From Chloroflexota bacterium (lineage in GTDB: Bacteria; Chloroflexota; Dehalococcoidia; Lucifugimonadales; CATQGZ01): 9,105 nt of DNA. Positions 1 through 7,125 of the stretch are shown here, piece after piece. Position 1 is the stretch's first letter, and each line of letters starts with the position of its first letter. Where the stretch lies: positions 1-9,105 of the forward strand of contig JAQBTI010000081.1 of NCBI GenBank assembly GCA_027624995.1. Reading direction: 5' to 3'. The notes beneath the pieces were generated by a model, which worked only from the letters and a program-made list of their open reading frames with translations, was not told the DNA's origin and did no database searches. The position numbers and the translations under genes are program-made.

Positions 1-1805
1 AGCCTCGAGGGCAGGTCCACGCGCCGGGACGCCTGGGCCGACGGGACCCTTACCACGGACAGTCCGTATTCGCGCCCAAACTCATCGCTTGCGTCGACGG
101 CCGTTCCGGTCAGGCCGGCGATGGACGAATACCGGCGCATGAATCCCGGCACGGATATTTGGGCTAGGGTCTCGAGAGGGGCCTGCACCTCGACGCCCTC
201 CTTCGCCTCGAGGGCCGCGTGGAGGTCGTGCTGGTACCGGTTATCGGGAAGCATGCGCCCGGTCAGCTCGTCGACCAGAACGACCCTTCCTTCCGTCACC
301 ACGTAGTCCACGTCTCTCTGCAAGAGGACGTGGGCCCGCAGAAGCTGGTGGACCTGGTTCATCCGTGCGTGTTGACGGTCAATGCGGCGGTGGATTCTGC
401 CAGCGGCGTCCGTCGATCTCCCCGCCTCTGCAAGCTGTCGTTCCAGTGCTGACGTGTCGAAAACGGTACCGATCCGACTCTCGATCAACTCCTGCCCCTC
501 GTCGGTGAGAGCGACGGAGCGCATCTGGGGGTCCACGACGAACATCAGGCCGTCCACCAGGGCGTCTCTGTCGTGAAGCTCCACAGAGTCCGCCAGTCGA
601 GACACACGCCGGCGCAGGCGTGCGTCTTGTATGATCTCGCGCCGAAGCAGCTCGTTGTTCGGATCGGCCAGCTTCAGCCTTGCAAGAAGGCGCACCCGCT
701 CGTCCTGTTTCGAAGGCTCTCCCAGCGGACTCTCCGCCTCTTGGACAAGAGTCCGCTGGCGGGACACGAGTTCCTCAACGGCTCGCCTGCTTTTTGCGAA
801 TCCCCGGCGACCCCCGATTGGCGCGCCTGAGATAATCAGTGGCGTGCGGGCCTGATCGATCAGGGTGTGGTCGGCCTCGTCCACGACGGCGGCTTCTAGG
901 GGCTGCTGTACCGGTGTACCCGAAGGGATACGCAGATTATCGCGGAGGTAGTCGAATCCGAACTCTCTGAGCGTGCCGTAGACGATCCGGCGCCGGTAGA
1001 CATACCTTCTCTCTTCGTCGGGCATGTGACCCAGTACCGCGCCGACTGTCAGCCCCAGGGACTCGTACACGGGCGCTAGCAGAGCAGAATCCCGGTCCGC
1101 CAGGTAGTCGTTAGCCGTGAGCACGTGCACCGACTTACCTTCGAGTGCGTGAAGGACGGCTGGGAAGGCGGCCGCGACGGTCTTGCCCTCGCCCGCGTCC
1201 ATCTCGACGATGCCGCCCCGATACAAGAGCAGGCCAGCCATGATCTGCTCGTCGGTAACGCGAAAGGCCAGCTCCGCGTCGTCGTCCAGCTCCCTGAGCG
1301 CCTGGTAGAGCTCAGAGCGTAGGAGGATGCTGGACCCCGGGCTCGCCGACTTCTCGGCTACGTAGACCATGGTCCCGACAACGGTACTCTCGGCCTCTTC
1401 CAAACCCAACTCGTCGATGGCCTGAGCGAGGCTGGCAATGAACGATGCGTTATCGAAGAATTCGGAGTCCGTGTAGTAGCCCAGCTGGGCCTTGTAAGGA
1501 GCGTTGGCCCGCAGCCGGACCGCCAGGTCCTTGCACCTCTTCAGCCGTCCTGCCGTTGCCGCATGGTGGTCGAATAGCCTCCAGGCGCCCAGCCGCCTAT
1601 CGACCGCTTCGGCAACAACTGCACACGCTTCGTACAGGGCCCCGTCGGCGAGTGCCTGCAACTCCCCGATGCGCGCGATCCTATCGGCAAGGTCGGCGTC
1701 AGATCGGTCTGAGAAGTCGAATCGTCTTACGTGAGAGACGGCTACCCGGTCCCGGTCGTCTGACCTTCGGCGAGAGAGCCTTTCACGCAATCGAGAGAAT
1801 CCCAT
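1..1805 (-). CDS. SecA-like preprotein translocase ATPase, divergent paralogue with insertions (3' end outside window)
   Basis: This reading frame is open for 601 codons from the ATG at 1805-1803 and leaves the window at position 1, so only the N-terminal two thirds is present. SecA identity is firm. Seen: Walker A GEGKT at residues 205-209, TANDYLADRD after it, GFDYLRDN, a DEAD box at 309-312 followed by LIDQARTPLIISG (canonical SecA has LIDEARTP), LRAHVLLQRDVDY, an EAKEGV block, and LTGTA ending near 569. The family couples ATP hydrolysis to protein export through SecYEG on the inner membrane face. Compared with my recollection of E. coli SecA numbering, K108 corresponds to K208 here and Q87 to Q187. 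This implies about 105 extra residues between positions 73 and 180. About 75 more residues lie between the DEAD box and TGTA, mostly within 330-422. The start abuts the GNAT stop (TAA-ATG) with no good Shine-Dalgarno, which suggests translational coupling. It could be a SecA2-type accessory ATPase or the only SecA. NBD2, the scaffold helix and the C-terminal tail are not visible. Confidence 0.95.
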   Translation of the reverse strand, partial: MGFSRLRERLSRRRSDDRDRVAVSHVRRFDFSDRSDADLADRIARIGELQALADGALYEACAVVAEAVDRRLGAWRLFDHHAATAGRLKRCKDLAVRLRANAPYKAQLGYYTDSEFFDNASFIASLAQAIDELGLEEAESTVVGTMVYVAEKSASPGSSILLRSELYQALRELDDDAELAFRVTDEQIMAGLLLYRGGIVEMDAGEGKTVAAAFPAVLHALEGKSVHVLTANDYLADRDSALLAPVYESLGLTVGAVLGHMPDEERRYVYRRRIVYGTLREFGFDYLRDNLRIPSGTPVQQPLEAAVVDEADHTLIDQARTPLIISGAPIGGRRGFAKSRRAVEELVSRQRTLVQEAESPLGEPSKQDERVRLLARLKLADPNNELLRREIIQDARLRRRVSRLADSVELHDRDALVDGLMFVVDPQMRSVALTDEGQELIESRIGTVFDTSALERQLAEAGRSTDAAGRIHRRIDRQHARMNQVHQLLRAHVLLQRDVDYVVTEGRVVLVDELTGRMLPDNRYQHDLHAALEAKEGVEVQAPLETLAQISVPGFMRRYSSIAGLTGTAVDASDEFGREYGLSVVRVPSAQASRRVDLPSR

Positions 1806-2465
1806 TTATCGGCCCGTACCCCGGAGCGAATCAGCGATGCGGCGGAAGGCCGGGTCGGACTCGGGGTCCCGAATCCGGTAGATGCCTCTGAACAGCTCGC
1901 GCACCATGGCCATGGCCTCGGCCCGGTCGGGCGCCCTCGGCTGCACCACCAACTCCATCGCGCGTGACCCCAGGCCTTGCACGGCGGGCTGCTCGTACTC
2001 ACAGGGCACGACGAACGCGCCCCCGCTGTCGACGAATCGACGGAGTAGAAACGATCCTCTGTCCATTTCGGAGACCACATACGATGGCTTAGCCTCTCGG
2101 TTGACGACAGCGTCTACCTGGAAGCAGAATACCAGGCGGCTGCGCAAAACGGTGTATAGTCCAAGCTTCCTCCACTCCTCCTCGACCGCTGCGTAGGCGA
2201 CAAATCCGACGTTCGGCCGGACCATGTACGCCCCCACCGTGACCCCGACTACTGTGCCTTCTCGTAACCCACAGACTGCATGTGGAATGATTAAGGGGTC
2301 TGTCGAAGGCGACAGCGTGTCCAAAAACGAATCGAAGTCTTCGACCCTGCCCGCGCCCATAGCCCTGCGCAGAAGCCCGTGGCTCTCCAGGACGAGATCA
2401 CCGTCCTCGTGTCCCATCTCCCGGACCTCGAAAGGCGATCCAACAGCAACAGTATCAGCCCACAT
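1806..2465 (-). CDS. GNAT-family N-acyltransferase-like protein
   Basis: The 219-residue protein resembles the GNAT fold, which transfers an acyl group from acyl-CoA to an amine. The best signal is a central beta strand (residues 72-93, VGVTVGAYMVRP then VGFVAYAAV) followed by EEEWRKLGLYTVLRSRLV. The RKLGLY stretch at 99-104 sits where the acyl-CoA pyrophosphate loop (R/Q-x-x-G-x-G/A) normally lies, with Tyr in place of the last small residue. The C-terminal part (about residues 165-219) is Arg-rich and not recognised. The ATG at 2465 follows a purine-rich GAGAGAG stretch, and the gene overlaps the end of the upstream ligase gene by 11 nt. Its TAA touches the ATG of the SecA-like gene. Cytoplasmic; no signal peptide or TM segment. 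The acceptor and acyl donor are unknown. Context beside an adenylate-forming enzyme suggests an acyl-transfer step after activation, but this is inference. Confidence 0.75.
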   Translation of the reverse strand: MWADTVAVGSPFEVREMGHEDGDLVLESHGLLRRAMGAGRVEDFDSFLDTLSPSTDPLIIPHAVCGLREGTVVGVTVGAYMVRPNVGFVAYAAVEEEWRKLGLYTVLRSRLVFCFQVDAVVNREAKPSYVVSEMDRGSFLLRRFVDSGGAFVVPCEYEQPAVQGLGSRAMELVVQPRAPDRAEAMAMVRELFRGIYRIRDPESDPAFRRIADSLRGTGR

Positions 2466-3726
2466 GGCTCTCTCTCAGGTCTACGACTCTCTTTAGCTTG
2501 CGTGAATCGGCCGACTCGCGACCGTACGTATACGAGAACTCGAAGTCGACGTATCCGCCCGTGACGAGGAACTCGAGGTCCGGCTGGCCCGCCAGGACGG
2601 CATCTCGCACCGATGAGTCGCTTGGCTCGAGTTCCTCAGGCAGCACGATGGTCAGTAGATCACGGGCTTCTCCCGTGACGACCAGTTGCATTGACTCACC
2701 GGGAACATCGTAGACAGCATCGTATAGCGCTTCGTAACCGATGGATGCCCCGAGTACCGATACGCTCTCGTCGGACCGTCCCAACACCTCGATTCTCGGG
2801 TAGTCCAGACCACATTCGCAGGGACCCGGCTTGGGTTCGATGACATCCCCGAGAGCGTACCTCAGAAGAGGCATCGATCGAAGGCGAAGCGAGGTGACCA
2901 GTAGCTCGCCTGTGGCTCCTTCGCCCCGACTCTGGACCTCGAACAGATTACGGTCGCTGAACAGGTGGATCCCGTCATGGGCGGCGCACTCGATTCCCAG
3001 GGCCGAGGTCTCGGTGGCGCCGTAGTAGCCAAAGACCTCGACACCCAGCTTGGTCTCCAGCGTGCGTCGTGTCTTGGCCGACAGGGATTCTCCAACATAG
3101 ACGACTTTGGACAGGTGTCCGCCACGTCCCTTCGCGAATTCCGATGTCAGCACTGGCAGACAGCGTTCGATGATCGAGGGGACGGAAATAAGCACCGTTG
3201 GGTCGAGAGGAGAAAGGCCCGCAAGGGACCCTCCGAGGCTGGGACTGAATGTGTACGCGTAGGTCTCACGTACTCCCAGACTCTCCAACGCCGCCGTGAA
3301 GCTCGCCATGACGGCCAGCGGGTCGACGTCCAGGCATGCTACCCGGTCCGAAGGACCGATGCCGCAGACCGCGAACATATCGGCCAGGAACTCCTCTTCC
3401 AGGCTAGCGTCGTGGGCCGAGATGAACCGGCGCTTCGGCCGAGCGGTGGTCCCGGACGACGTCTCCATGTCGATAATGGCGTCGGTTACGGCAAGGGACT
3501 CGTCGGCCAACAGAGAGTAGTCCTCTGCGTTGAGCGTATCGAGCCGCCCAAGGAGTTCCACTGGGTCGCTCGCGAGCAGGTCCTCGGCACCAATCCCCGC
3601 CACCTCGAAACCACGCCGGTAGGTGCCGAATCTCCGGTGGCAGTCGAGGAGGGTCTCTCTCAGGCAATCGACGTCAGCCTGAGATGGGTGTCCAACCAGC
3701 CGAATGTCAGCGGTCAGGGTGGTCAT
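2455..3726 (-). CDS. PaaK/LuxE-like adenylate-forming ligase (acyl-CoA or acyl-protein synthetase type)
   Basis: The 423-residue protein belongs to the ANL (adenylate-forming) superfamily and is closest in style to phenylacetate-CoA ligase. Such enzymes activate a carboxylate with ATP and pass it to CoA or a protein thiol. Motifs in order: SSGTTARPK at residues 90-98 (the phosphate-binding loop, with Ala where SGTTG has its last Gly), YYGATETS at 234-241, GELLVTSL at 273-280, LLRYALGDV at 287-295 (Ala-Leu in place of the usual Thr before GD), CECG at 303-306, LGRSDESVSVLG at 315-326, and KLKRVVDLR at 410-418. The last resembles the PaaK C-terminal GKAxRVxDxR signature. All key regions are present, so an active enzyme is plausible. 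Its ATG overlaps the channel gene stop as ATGA, with no clear Shine-Dalgarno, indicating coupling. The substrate cannot be read from the sequence. A CoA-ligase role and a LuxE-like acyl-protein synthetase role are both open. Confidence 0.85.
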   Translation of the reverse strand: MTTLTADIRLVGHPSQADVDCLRETLLDCHRRFGTYRRGFEVAGIGAEDLLASDPVELLGRLDTLNAEDYSLLADESLAVTDAIIDMETSSGTTARPKRRFISAHDASLEEEFLADMFAVCGIGPSDRVACLDVDPLAVMASFTAALESLGVRETYAYTFSPSLGGSLAGLSPLDPTVLISVPSIIERCLPVLTSEFAKGRGGHLSKVVYVGESLSAKTRRTLETKLGVEVFGYYGATETSALGIECAAHDGIHLFSDRNLFEVQSRGEGATGELLVTSLRLRSMPLLRYALGDVIEPKPGPCECGLDYPRIEVLGRSDESVSVLGASIGYEALYDAVYDVPGESMQLVVTGEARDLLTIVLPEELEPSDSSVRDAVLAGQPDLEFLVTGGYVDFEFSYTYGRESADSRKLKRVVDLRESHVG

Positions 3727-4793
3727 TGCGGAAGGAACGAGCGGATGGTTGGCCAGCCGTGCCTGCTCGTACTGACATAGACGAGCCTGTCGCCCTCCAA
3801 CATGTCCAGCCCCCCAAATCGGACGTGGACCTCCTCATCTTCGCGGAGCACGCCAACCAGGTTCACGTCGTGGTCGAGAAGCGCCTTGGCGGCATCCGAG
3901 TAGGACAGAGCACCCGGCGGAGCATCGTCCACACGGGTGCTGACCAGCGTCCCCTCGACTTGATTACTGGTGATGGCGTACGTAAGCTCGTTGATGCCCG
4001 GGTCTTGCGCTTCCTGGACTAGCAGGTTGCTGGATATCTGGAAGGTATGGACGATGGAGGCGTTTTTAGCGCCTTTAAACAGCAGGGCGTGCTCGACGTT
4101 CAATGACTCGGCCACGGTCTTGATCCCCGGACTCAGGTACTCCAGGATTGAGACGATAGAGGCGTTAACGCTGTCGCTACTGGCGTCGTCGTATCCGGTG
4201 CTCAGGACTATCGCCTGCCGGGCCTCGCGGGCATTTGCCCTTACGTAGGTCTCCTCTTCCAAGGGCGAGCCGCGGACGAAGTGCACGTTGCTCAGGCTGA
4301 ACGGGAGCGACTCCACCTTGTCAGTGACGACGACGATCTCGTCGCCCTTGTGTTGCGGGTCTCCGAGAAACTCGTCGATGATCTGCCGGACGCGTCGCTC
4401 GTTCGGATAGTTGACGATCAGCAGATGGTCTTTCACGAGAGCTCGACCCATTCCAGTGCGCTCCTTGAACTGCATGTCTAGAATCCAGTCTACGCCGATT
4501 CCGACGGAGGCCGTGAACGCCGCCAGCCCCAAAACCATAATGAAGACGGTCGTTCCAATTCTAGCCCCCACAGAGACCGGTGTTAAGTCCCCGTATCCGA
4601 TCGTGGTTATGGATACGATGCTGTACCAGAGAGCATCGCCTACGTTCAACTCGTCCTGTAGGTCTCTATCGAAAAGGAAAAATGTCAGCGCATTTCCGAC
4701 AATGCTGACGACAATGACGGCCACCAAGAGACTTAGCCCAACCTCTTTTCTTCGGCGTAACTTGGCGACGAGCCTGTTGATTCTGAATAACAT
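3723..4793 (-). CDS. MthK-like two-TM potassium channel with RCK/TrkA-type domain
   Basis: The 356-residue inner-membrane protein has one pore module and a cytosolic regulatory part. A hydrophobic helix (about residues 18-40) is followed by a pore helix and the selectivity filter TTIGYGD (63-69, ending TP), then a second helix (about 80-104). The region 122-245 reads as an RCK N-terminal domain, with HFVRGSPLEEETYVRANARE resembling the RCK strand and helix that precede VIV/VLS. Residues about 275-356 resemble an RCK-C lobe. The first RCK strand, HLLIVNYPNERRVRQII (123-139), lacks the GxGxxG dinucleotide loop. MthK (GWSEST there) also lacks it, so NAD binding is unlikely. The MthK Ca2+ residues appear only partly kept, judged from memory. 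The start has AAGGTGG placed about 10 nt upstream, and the gap to the previous gene is 15 nt. The protein could set membrane potential or sense a ligand for the operon. Calling it a K+ channel rests on the canonical filter. Confidence 0.92.
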   Translation of the reverse strand: MLFRINRLVAKLRRRKEVGLSLLVAVIVVSIVGNALTFFLFDRDLQDELNVGDALWYSIVSITTIGYGDLTPVSVGARIGTTVFIMVLGLAAFTASVGIGVDWILDMQFKERTGMGRALVKDHLLIVNYPNERRVRQIIDEFLGDPQHKGDEIVVVTDKVESLPFSLSNVHFVRGSPLEEETYVRANAREARQAIVLSTGYDDASSDSVNASIVSILEYLSPGIKTVAESLNVEHALLFKGAKNASIVHTFQISSNLLVQEAQDPGINELTYAITSNQVEGTLVSTRVDDAPPGALSYSDAAKALLDHDVNLVGVLREDEEVHVRFGGLDMLEGDRLVYVSTSRHGWPTIRSFLPQ

Positions 4794-4808
4794 TAGTCCC
4801 GCGCCACC

Positions 4809-5624
4809 TTATCCGCTCCTCGACAATTCCACAAACCTCAACGAAGGGCCAACAGACTCAATCCGATCCTCAGTCTTGATTCTTATCACTGGCCGAACAT
4901 GGTTGTAAAGCGAAGTGACGACCAGGAATCCGTCGTCCGACCGTTCGAAGTGGAAAACGTCGCGATTGGGGATGTAGCTTTCGAGGTCAGCGGACTGGGC
5001 CATGAAGCCGATCTCATCCAACACGTAGAGGTCGATCTGAGGCACTCGGCCCATTCGATGTGACTGCCGAAATGTGACGCAGAGCCTCGCGGTCGAAGGT
5101 AAAGCGTCCTCGGCGAGGTCGTCGGACAGAACGACGATCACCTGAGGGCCGGTGATGCTCAGGAACTCACGCGTCCTCGCCGGACTGGCGTTGGGCAGGA
5201 GGTGGGCCGGAATCCCGGACCGCGTCAGAATCGTGGCGACCTCCGCGGCGAACTGGCGACGCCGGCCCGATGTGACCACTACGGCTGTCACAGCCGGCTC
5301 CGCGCCCAGCCCGGCCCGAACGGCATCCTCCAACACCTCATATCTGGTCCCCGTCTCGTCCGGCCCCTCTGCTACGGCCACACCATCCTCGGACTGGCCT
5401 CCGAGCGGCCCGGCTATCCATTCCACTCTGGACGGATCGGCCAGGAGGTCCGGGAGACGCTGGCGACGATAGATCGATAACGGCGTAATGGGTACTTGTT
5501 CGAAATCGGAGATGTCCTGAATCCGGGCTACCGAAGGACCATAGAAAGCGGTCCTGGCGGCGGCGCGGACCGACCCGTCCAGCAGGTCGACGAGGCTATC
5601 GGGGGTCTGGTACGTTTTGGCCAT
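4809..5624 (-). CDS. Degenerate, shortened PaaK/LuxE-like protein (probable pseudoenzyme partner)
   Basis: The 271-residue protein keeps landmarks of the PaaK/LuxE fold but not its catalytic core. Seen: VPITPLSIYRR at residues 44-54 (the segment before the first ATP loop in this family), IDLYVLDEIG at 197-206 (position of the xYGxTE motif, with Asp-Glu-Ile-Gly), FLVVTSLYN at 233-241 (the GELVVTSL strand), and PVIRIKTEDRI at 245-255 where a YRTGD motif is expected. An S/T-G-T-T-G phosphate loop is absent. The C-terminal lid domain with its lysine is missing, since the protein ends soon after the KTED motif. It overlaps the upstream transglutaminase-like gene by 29 nt and ends 15 nt before the channel gene. 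Because a second, complete relative lies one gene downstream, this one may be a regulatory or structural partner, possibly through heterodimerisation. That is inference; the fold assignment itself rests on weak, ordered motifs. Confidence 0.7.
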   Translation of the reverse strand: MAKTYQTPDSLVDLLDGSVRAAARTAFYGPSVARIQDISDFEQVPITPLSIYRRQRLPDLLADPSRVEWIAGPLGGQSEDGVAVAEGPDETGTRYEVLEDAVRAGLGAEPAVTAVVVTSGRRRQFAAEVATILTRSGIPAHLLPNASPARTREFLSITGPQVIVVLSDDLAEDALPSTARLCVTFRQSHRMGRVPQIDLYVLDEIGFMAQSADLESYIPNRDVFHFERSDDGFLVVTSLYNHVRPVIRIKTEDRIESVGPSLRFVELSRSG

Positions 5625-7002
5625 CTCGACCCAGTGCCATCACGACCAGTCCCGCGTCGTGTTCGCTTGCCTCCCACTGGTTGTACCGGGCCAGAAGGTG
5701 GCCCTCGGCCTCCAGAATCTTCTCGGCGGCGGAGGGACTTTCGGCCACGAACCGCTCGCCGAGAGCAGAGTCCAGAGTCCACTCCGCTCCGACCCAGCAC
5801 TCGAGACCGGCCGTCTCGGCGGCCTGGACATACTCACTTCTTAGCTGCTCGAAGTTGGTCTCGCTCTTGTACACAATAGGCGTCACAAAGAACCCAGGGG
5901 AGATAATCAGGCCTAGCTCGTTGTCGAATACCTGGACGAGGTCGATCTCCGGGACCCACGCCCCCATCGCAAAGAGTAGGTTTTCGGGTATGTCTTGAGA
6001 GACCCGGTGGTAGTAAAAGTCCTCGTCCTGGACCGCCATTCTGATCTTCACCGGCGCCTTGTCTTCGGTCGATAGCATCTGACGGGAGTCGATGTCATCT
6101 AGAAATAGGAACGGGATATTCCCGTTGGTGGCGTCAACCAGGAAGCCCTGACCCTCGATCCGGTAGAGAAGGGCCGTGTGCTGCCAGTAGCGCATATGTC
6201 GCTTGGCGAACCTGAAGTCGAACGTTTCGAGCATCTCTTTGAGCCGGTCCTCGGGTACCGGGCCGGGTGTGTCTGCGCCAGCGATAAGATACTCGGACTC
6301 TATCCCGAAGTGGTCGGTGAGGAACTTGAGGGCCTGAACCTTCTCCGAGCAGATTCCGCCCGAACGGGCGATGATGTTGCGCACCGTCTCGTCCCCGGTC
6401 TTGTACGGCAGCCTGCGGTCCACGAACCGGGAGTAGCTCTCGAAATCGCTATCCCAGACCCTTCGCGCCAGGCTCTTCACCAACGTAGTCTTATCGGCGC
6501 TCGACTGAAGCTGAAGAATCCGGTCGGCCTCGCCCTCACTATTGTCCCGCAGTAGCGAGCCTCGAACGAAGTCGTCGTAGATATACGCGTGCCGGTCCCA
6601 GCGACGCCTGTGGAATCCAGCCCAGTTCCTGTCGTAGCCCGCATTGGTCCGGTCGATGCCGACATCCAGCACCTCGACTTCGACTTCACCCACACGAGTC
6701 GTCTGCGCGGATAGGGAGCCATCGACAGCTACAGGACTCCCGTCCTGAACAAACTCAACCCCTTGGTAAATCCCCTGGAGCAGGCCGGAGTCCGAACATC
6801 CGTAGACCACGTCCTGGAAATCCAGGAGGGACTCCGAAGACTCGGGCGTCGCACGATTCTCCTGGAGGAGCCGTTCGGTCGGACTGTGCTTTACGTATCT
6901 TTCCAGCAGCCCCGACAGTGGCGCGGCGGCCTCCTCGGGGGCGATGCGAACTGCGCACCGGCGACCTGTAATCGTGTCGGTCAGTTGGAGAATCGTGTTC
7001 AT
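5596..7002 (-). CDS. Transglutaminase-like cysteine enzyme
   Basis: The 468-residue protein carries a transglutaminase-like (papain-fold) core in its middle. DETVRNIIARSGGICSEKVQ (204-223) places the nucleophile at Cys218 after the typical helix with a Gly-x-Cys start. YWQHTALL (272-279) gives His275, and FLVDATNG (287-294) gives Asp290, completing a C-H-D triad with family-like spacing. The preceding GIESEYLIAGA (233-243) matches the strand after the Cys helix. Such folds act as peptidases, amidases or acyl/amine transferases. The N-terminal 190 residues and the C-terminal 160 residues are not recognised. No signal peptide or TM helix is visible, so it is probably cytoplasmic. It is the first gene of the operon; the ATG at 7002 has no evident Shine-Dalgarno, so leaderless initiation is possible. 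An arylamine N-acetyltransferase-like enzyme is the main alternative, but the motif order fits transglutaminase better. Confidence 0.8.
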   Translation of the reverse strand: MNTILQLTDTITGRRCAVRIAPEEAAAPLSGLLERYVKHSPTERLLQENRATPESSESLLDFQDVVYGCSDSGLLQGIYQGVEFVQDGSPVAVDGSLSAQTTRVGEVEVEVLDVGIDRTNAGYDRNWAGFHRRRWDRHAYIYDDFVRGSLLRDNSEGEADRILQLQSSADKTTLVKSLARRVWDSDFESYSRFVDRRLPYKTGDETVRNIIARSGGICSEKVQALKFLTDHFGIESEYLIAGADTPGPVPEDRLKEMLETFDFRFAKRHMRYWQHTALLYRIEGQGFLVDATNGNIPFLFLDDIDSRQMLSTEDKAPVKIRMAVQDEDFYYHRVSQDIPENLLFAMGAWVPEIDLVQVFDNELGLIISPGFFVTPIVYKSETNFEQLRSEYVQAAETAGLECWVGAEWTLDSALGERFVAESPSAAEKILEAEGHLLARYNQWEASEHDAGLVVMALGRDGQNVPDPR

Positions 7003-7125
7003 GGTCGAGTTGGGCTTGAATGCGTATGCGGGATATGGCTAAAGAAAAGTACGCTCTGCAAACGACAGTAGAGGCGGTTCGCGAACCACCACTACTGCTA
7101 CGTTACTCGAGGCGGCGTCCGCGTG
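7003..7125 (-). promoter_or_regulatory. Operon leader region, no convincing promoter
   Basis: This is the 123-nt gap between the RraA-like stop and the operon start. It contains a 12-bp palindrome (7076-7087) and an A-rich patch (7041-7050). On the minus strand the best sigma70-like pair is poor (about three of six matches in each box), so I do not assign it. Transcription could start here from an activator-dependent promoter or read through from the RraA-like promoter, because both genes point the same way and no terminator hairpin with a U tract is visible. Confidence 0.3.
7076..7087. promoter_or_regulatory. 12-bp perfect palindrome GGTTCGCGAACC
   Basis: The sequence GGTTCGCGAACC is perfectly self-complementary and lies about 75 nt upstream of the operon's first ATG. 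This is a suitable place for a dimeric repressor or activator site. It does not extend further (C and A flank it, unpaired) and is too short to call a terminator without a U tract. An operator role is inference from position and symmetry alone. Confidence 0.3.

Noticed and set aside
1..1805. DEAD-box RNA helicase interpretation of the SecA-like gene
   Set aside because: GEGKT, LIDxARTPLIISG, FDYLRDN, EAKEGV and GLTGTA together are SecA-specific.
1742..2080. Minus-strand frame of 112 codons
   Set aside because: It is out of frame with, and inside, the GNAT and SecA-like genes; composition is typical of a shadow frame.
2965..3780. Plus-strand open frame of 271 codons
   Set aside because: It lies antisense to the PaaK-like gene, has no recognisable motif and arises from GC-rich codon bias.
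7003..7125. Sigma70 promoter TTGCAG/CATATC before the operon
   Set aside because: Only about three matches per box; not better than chance.
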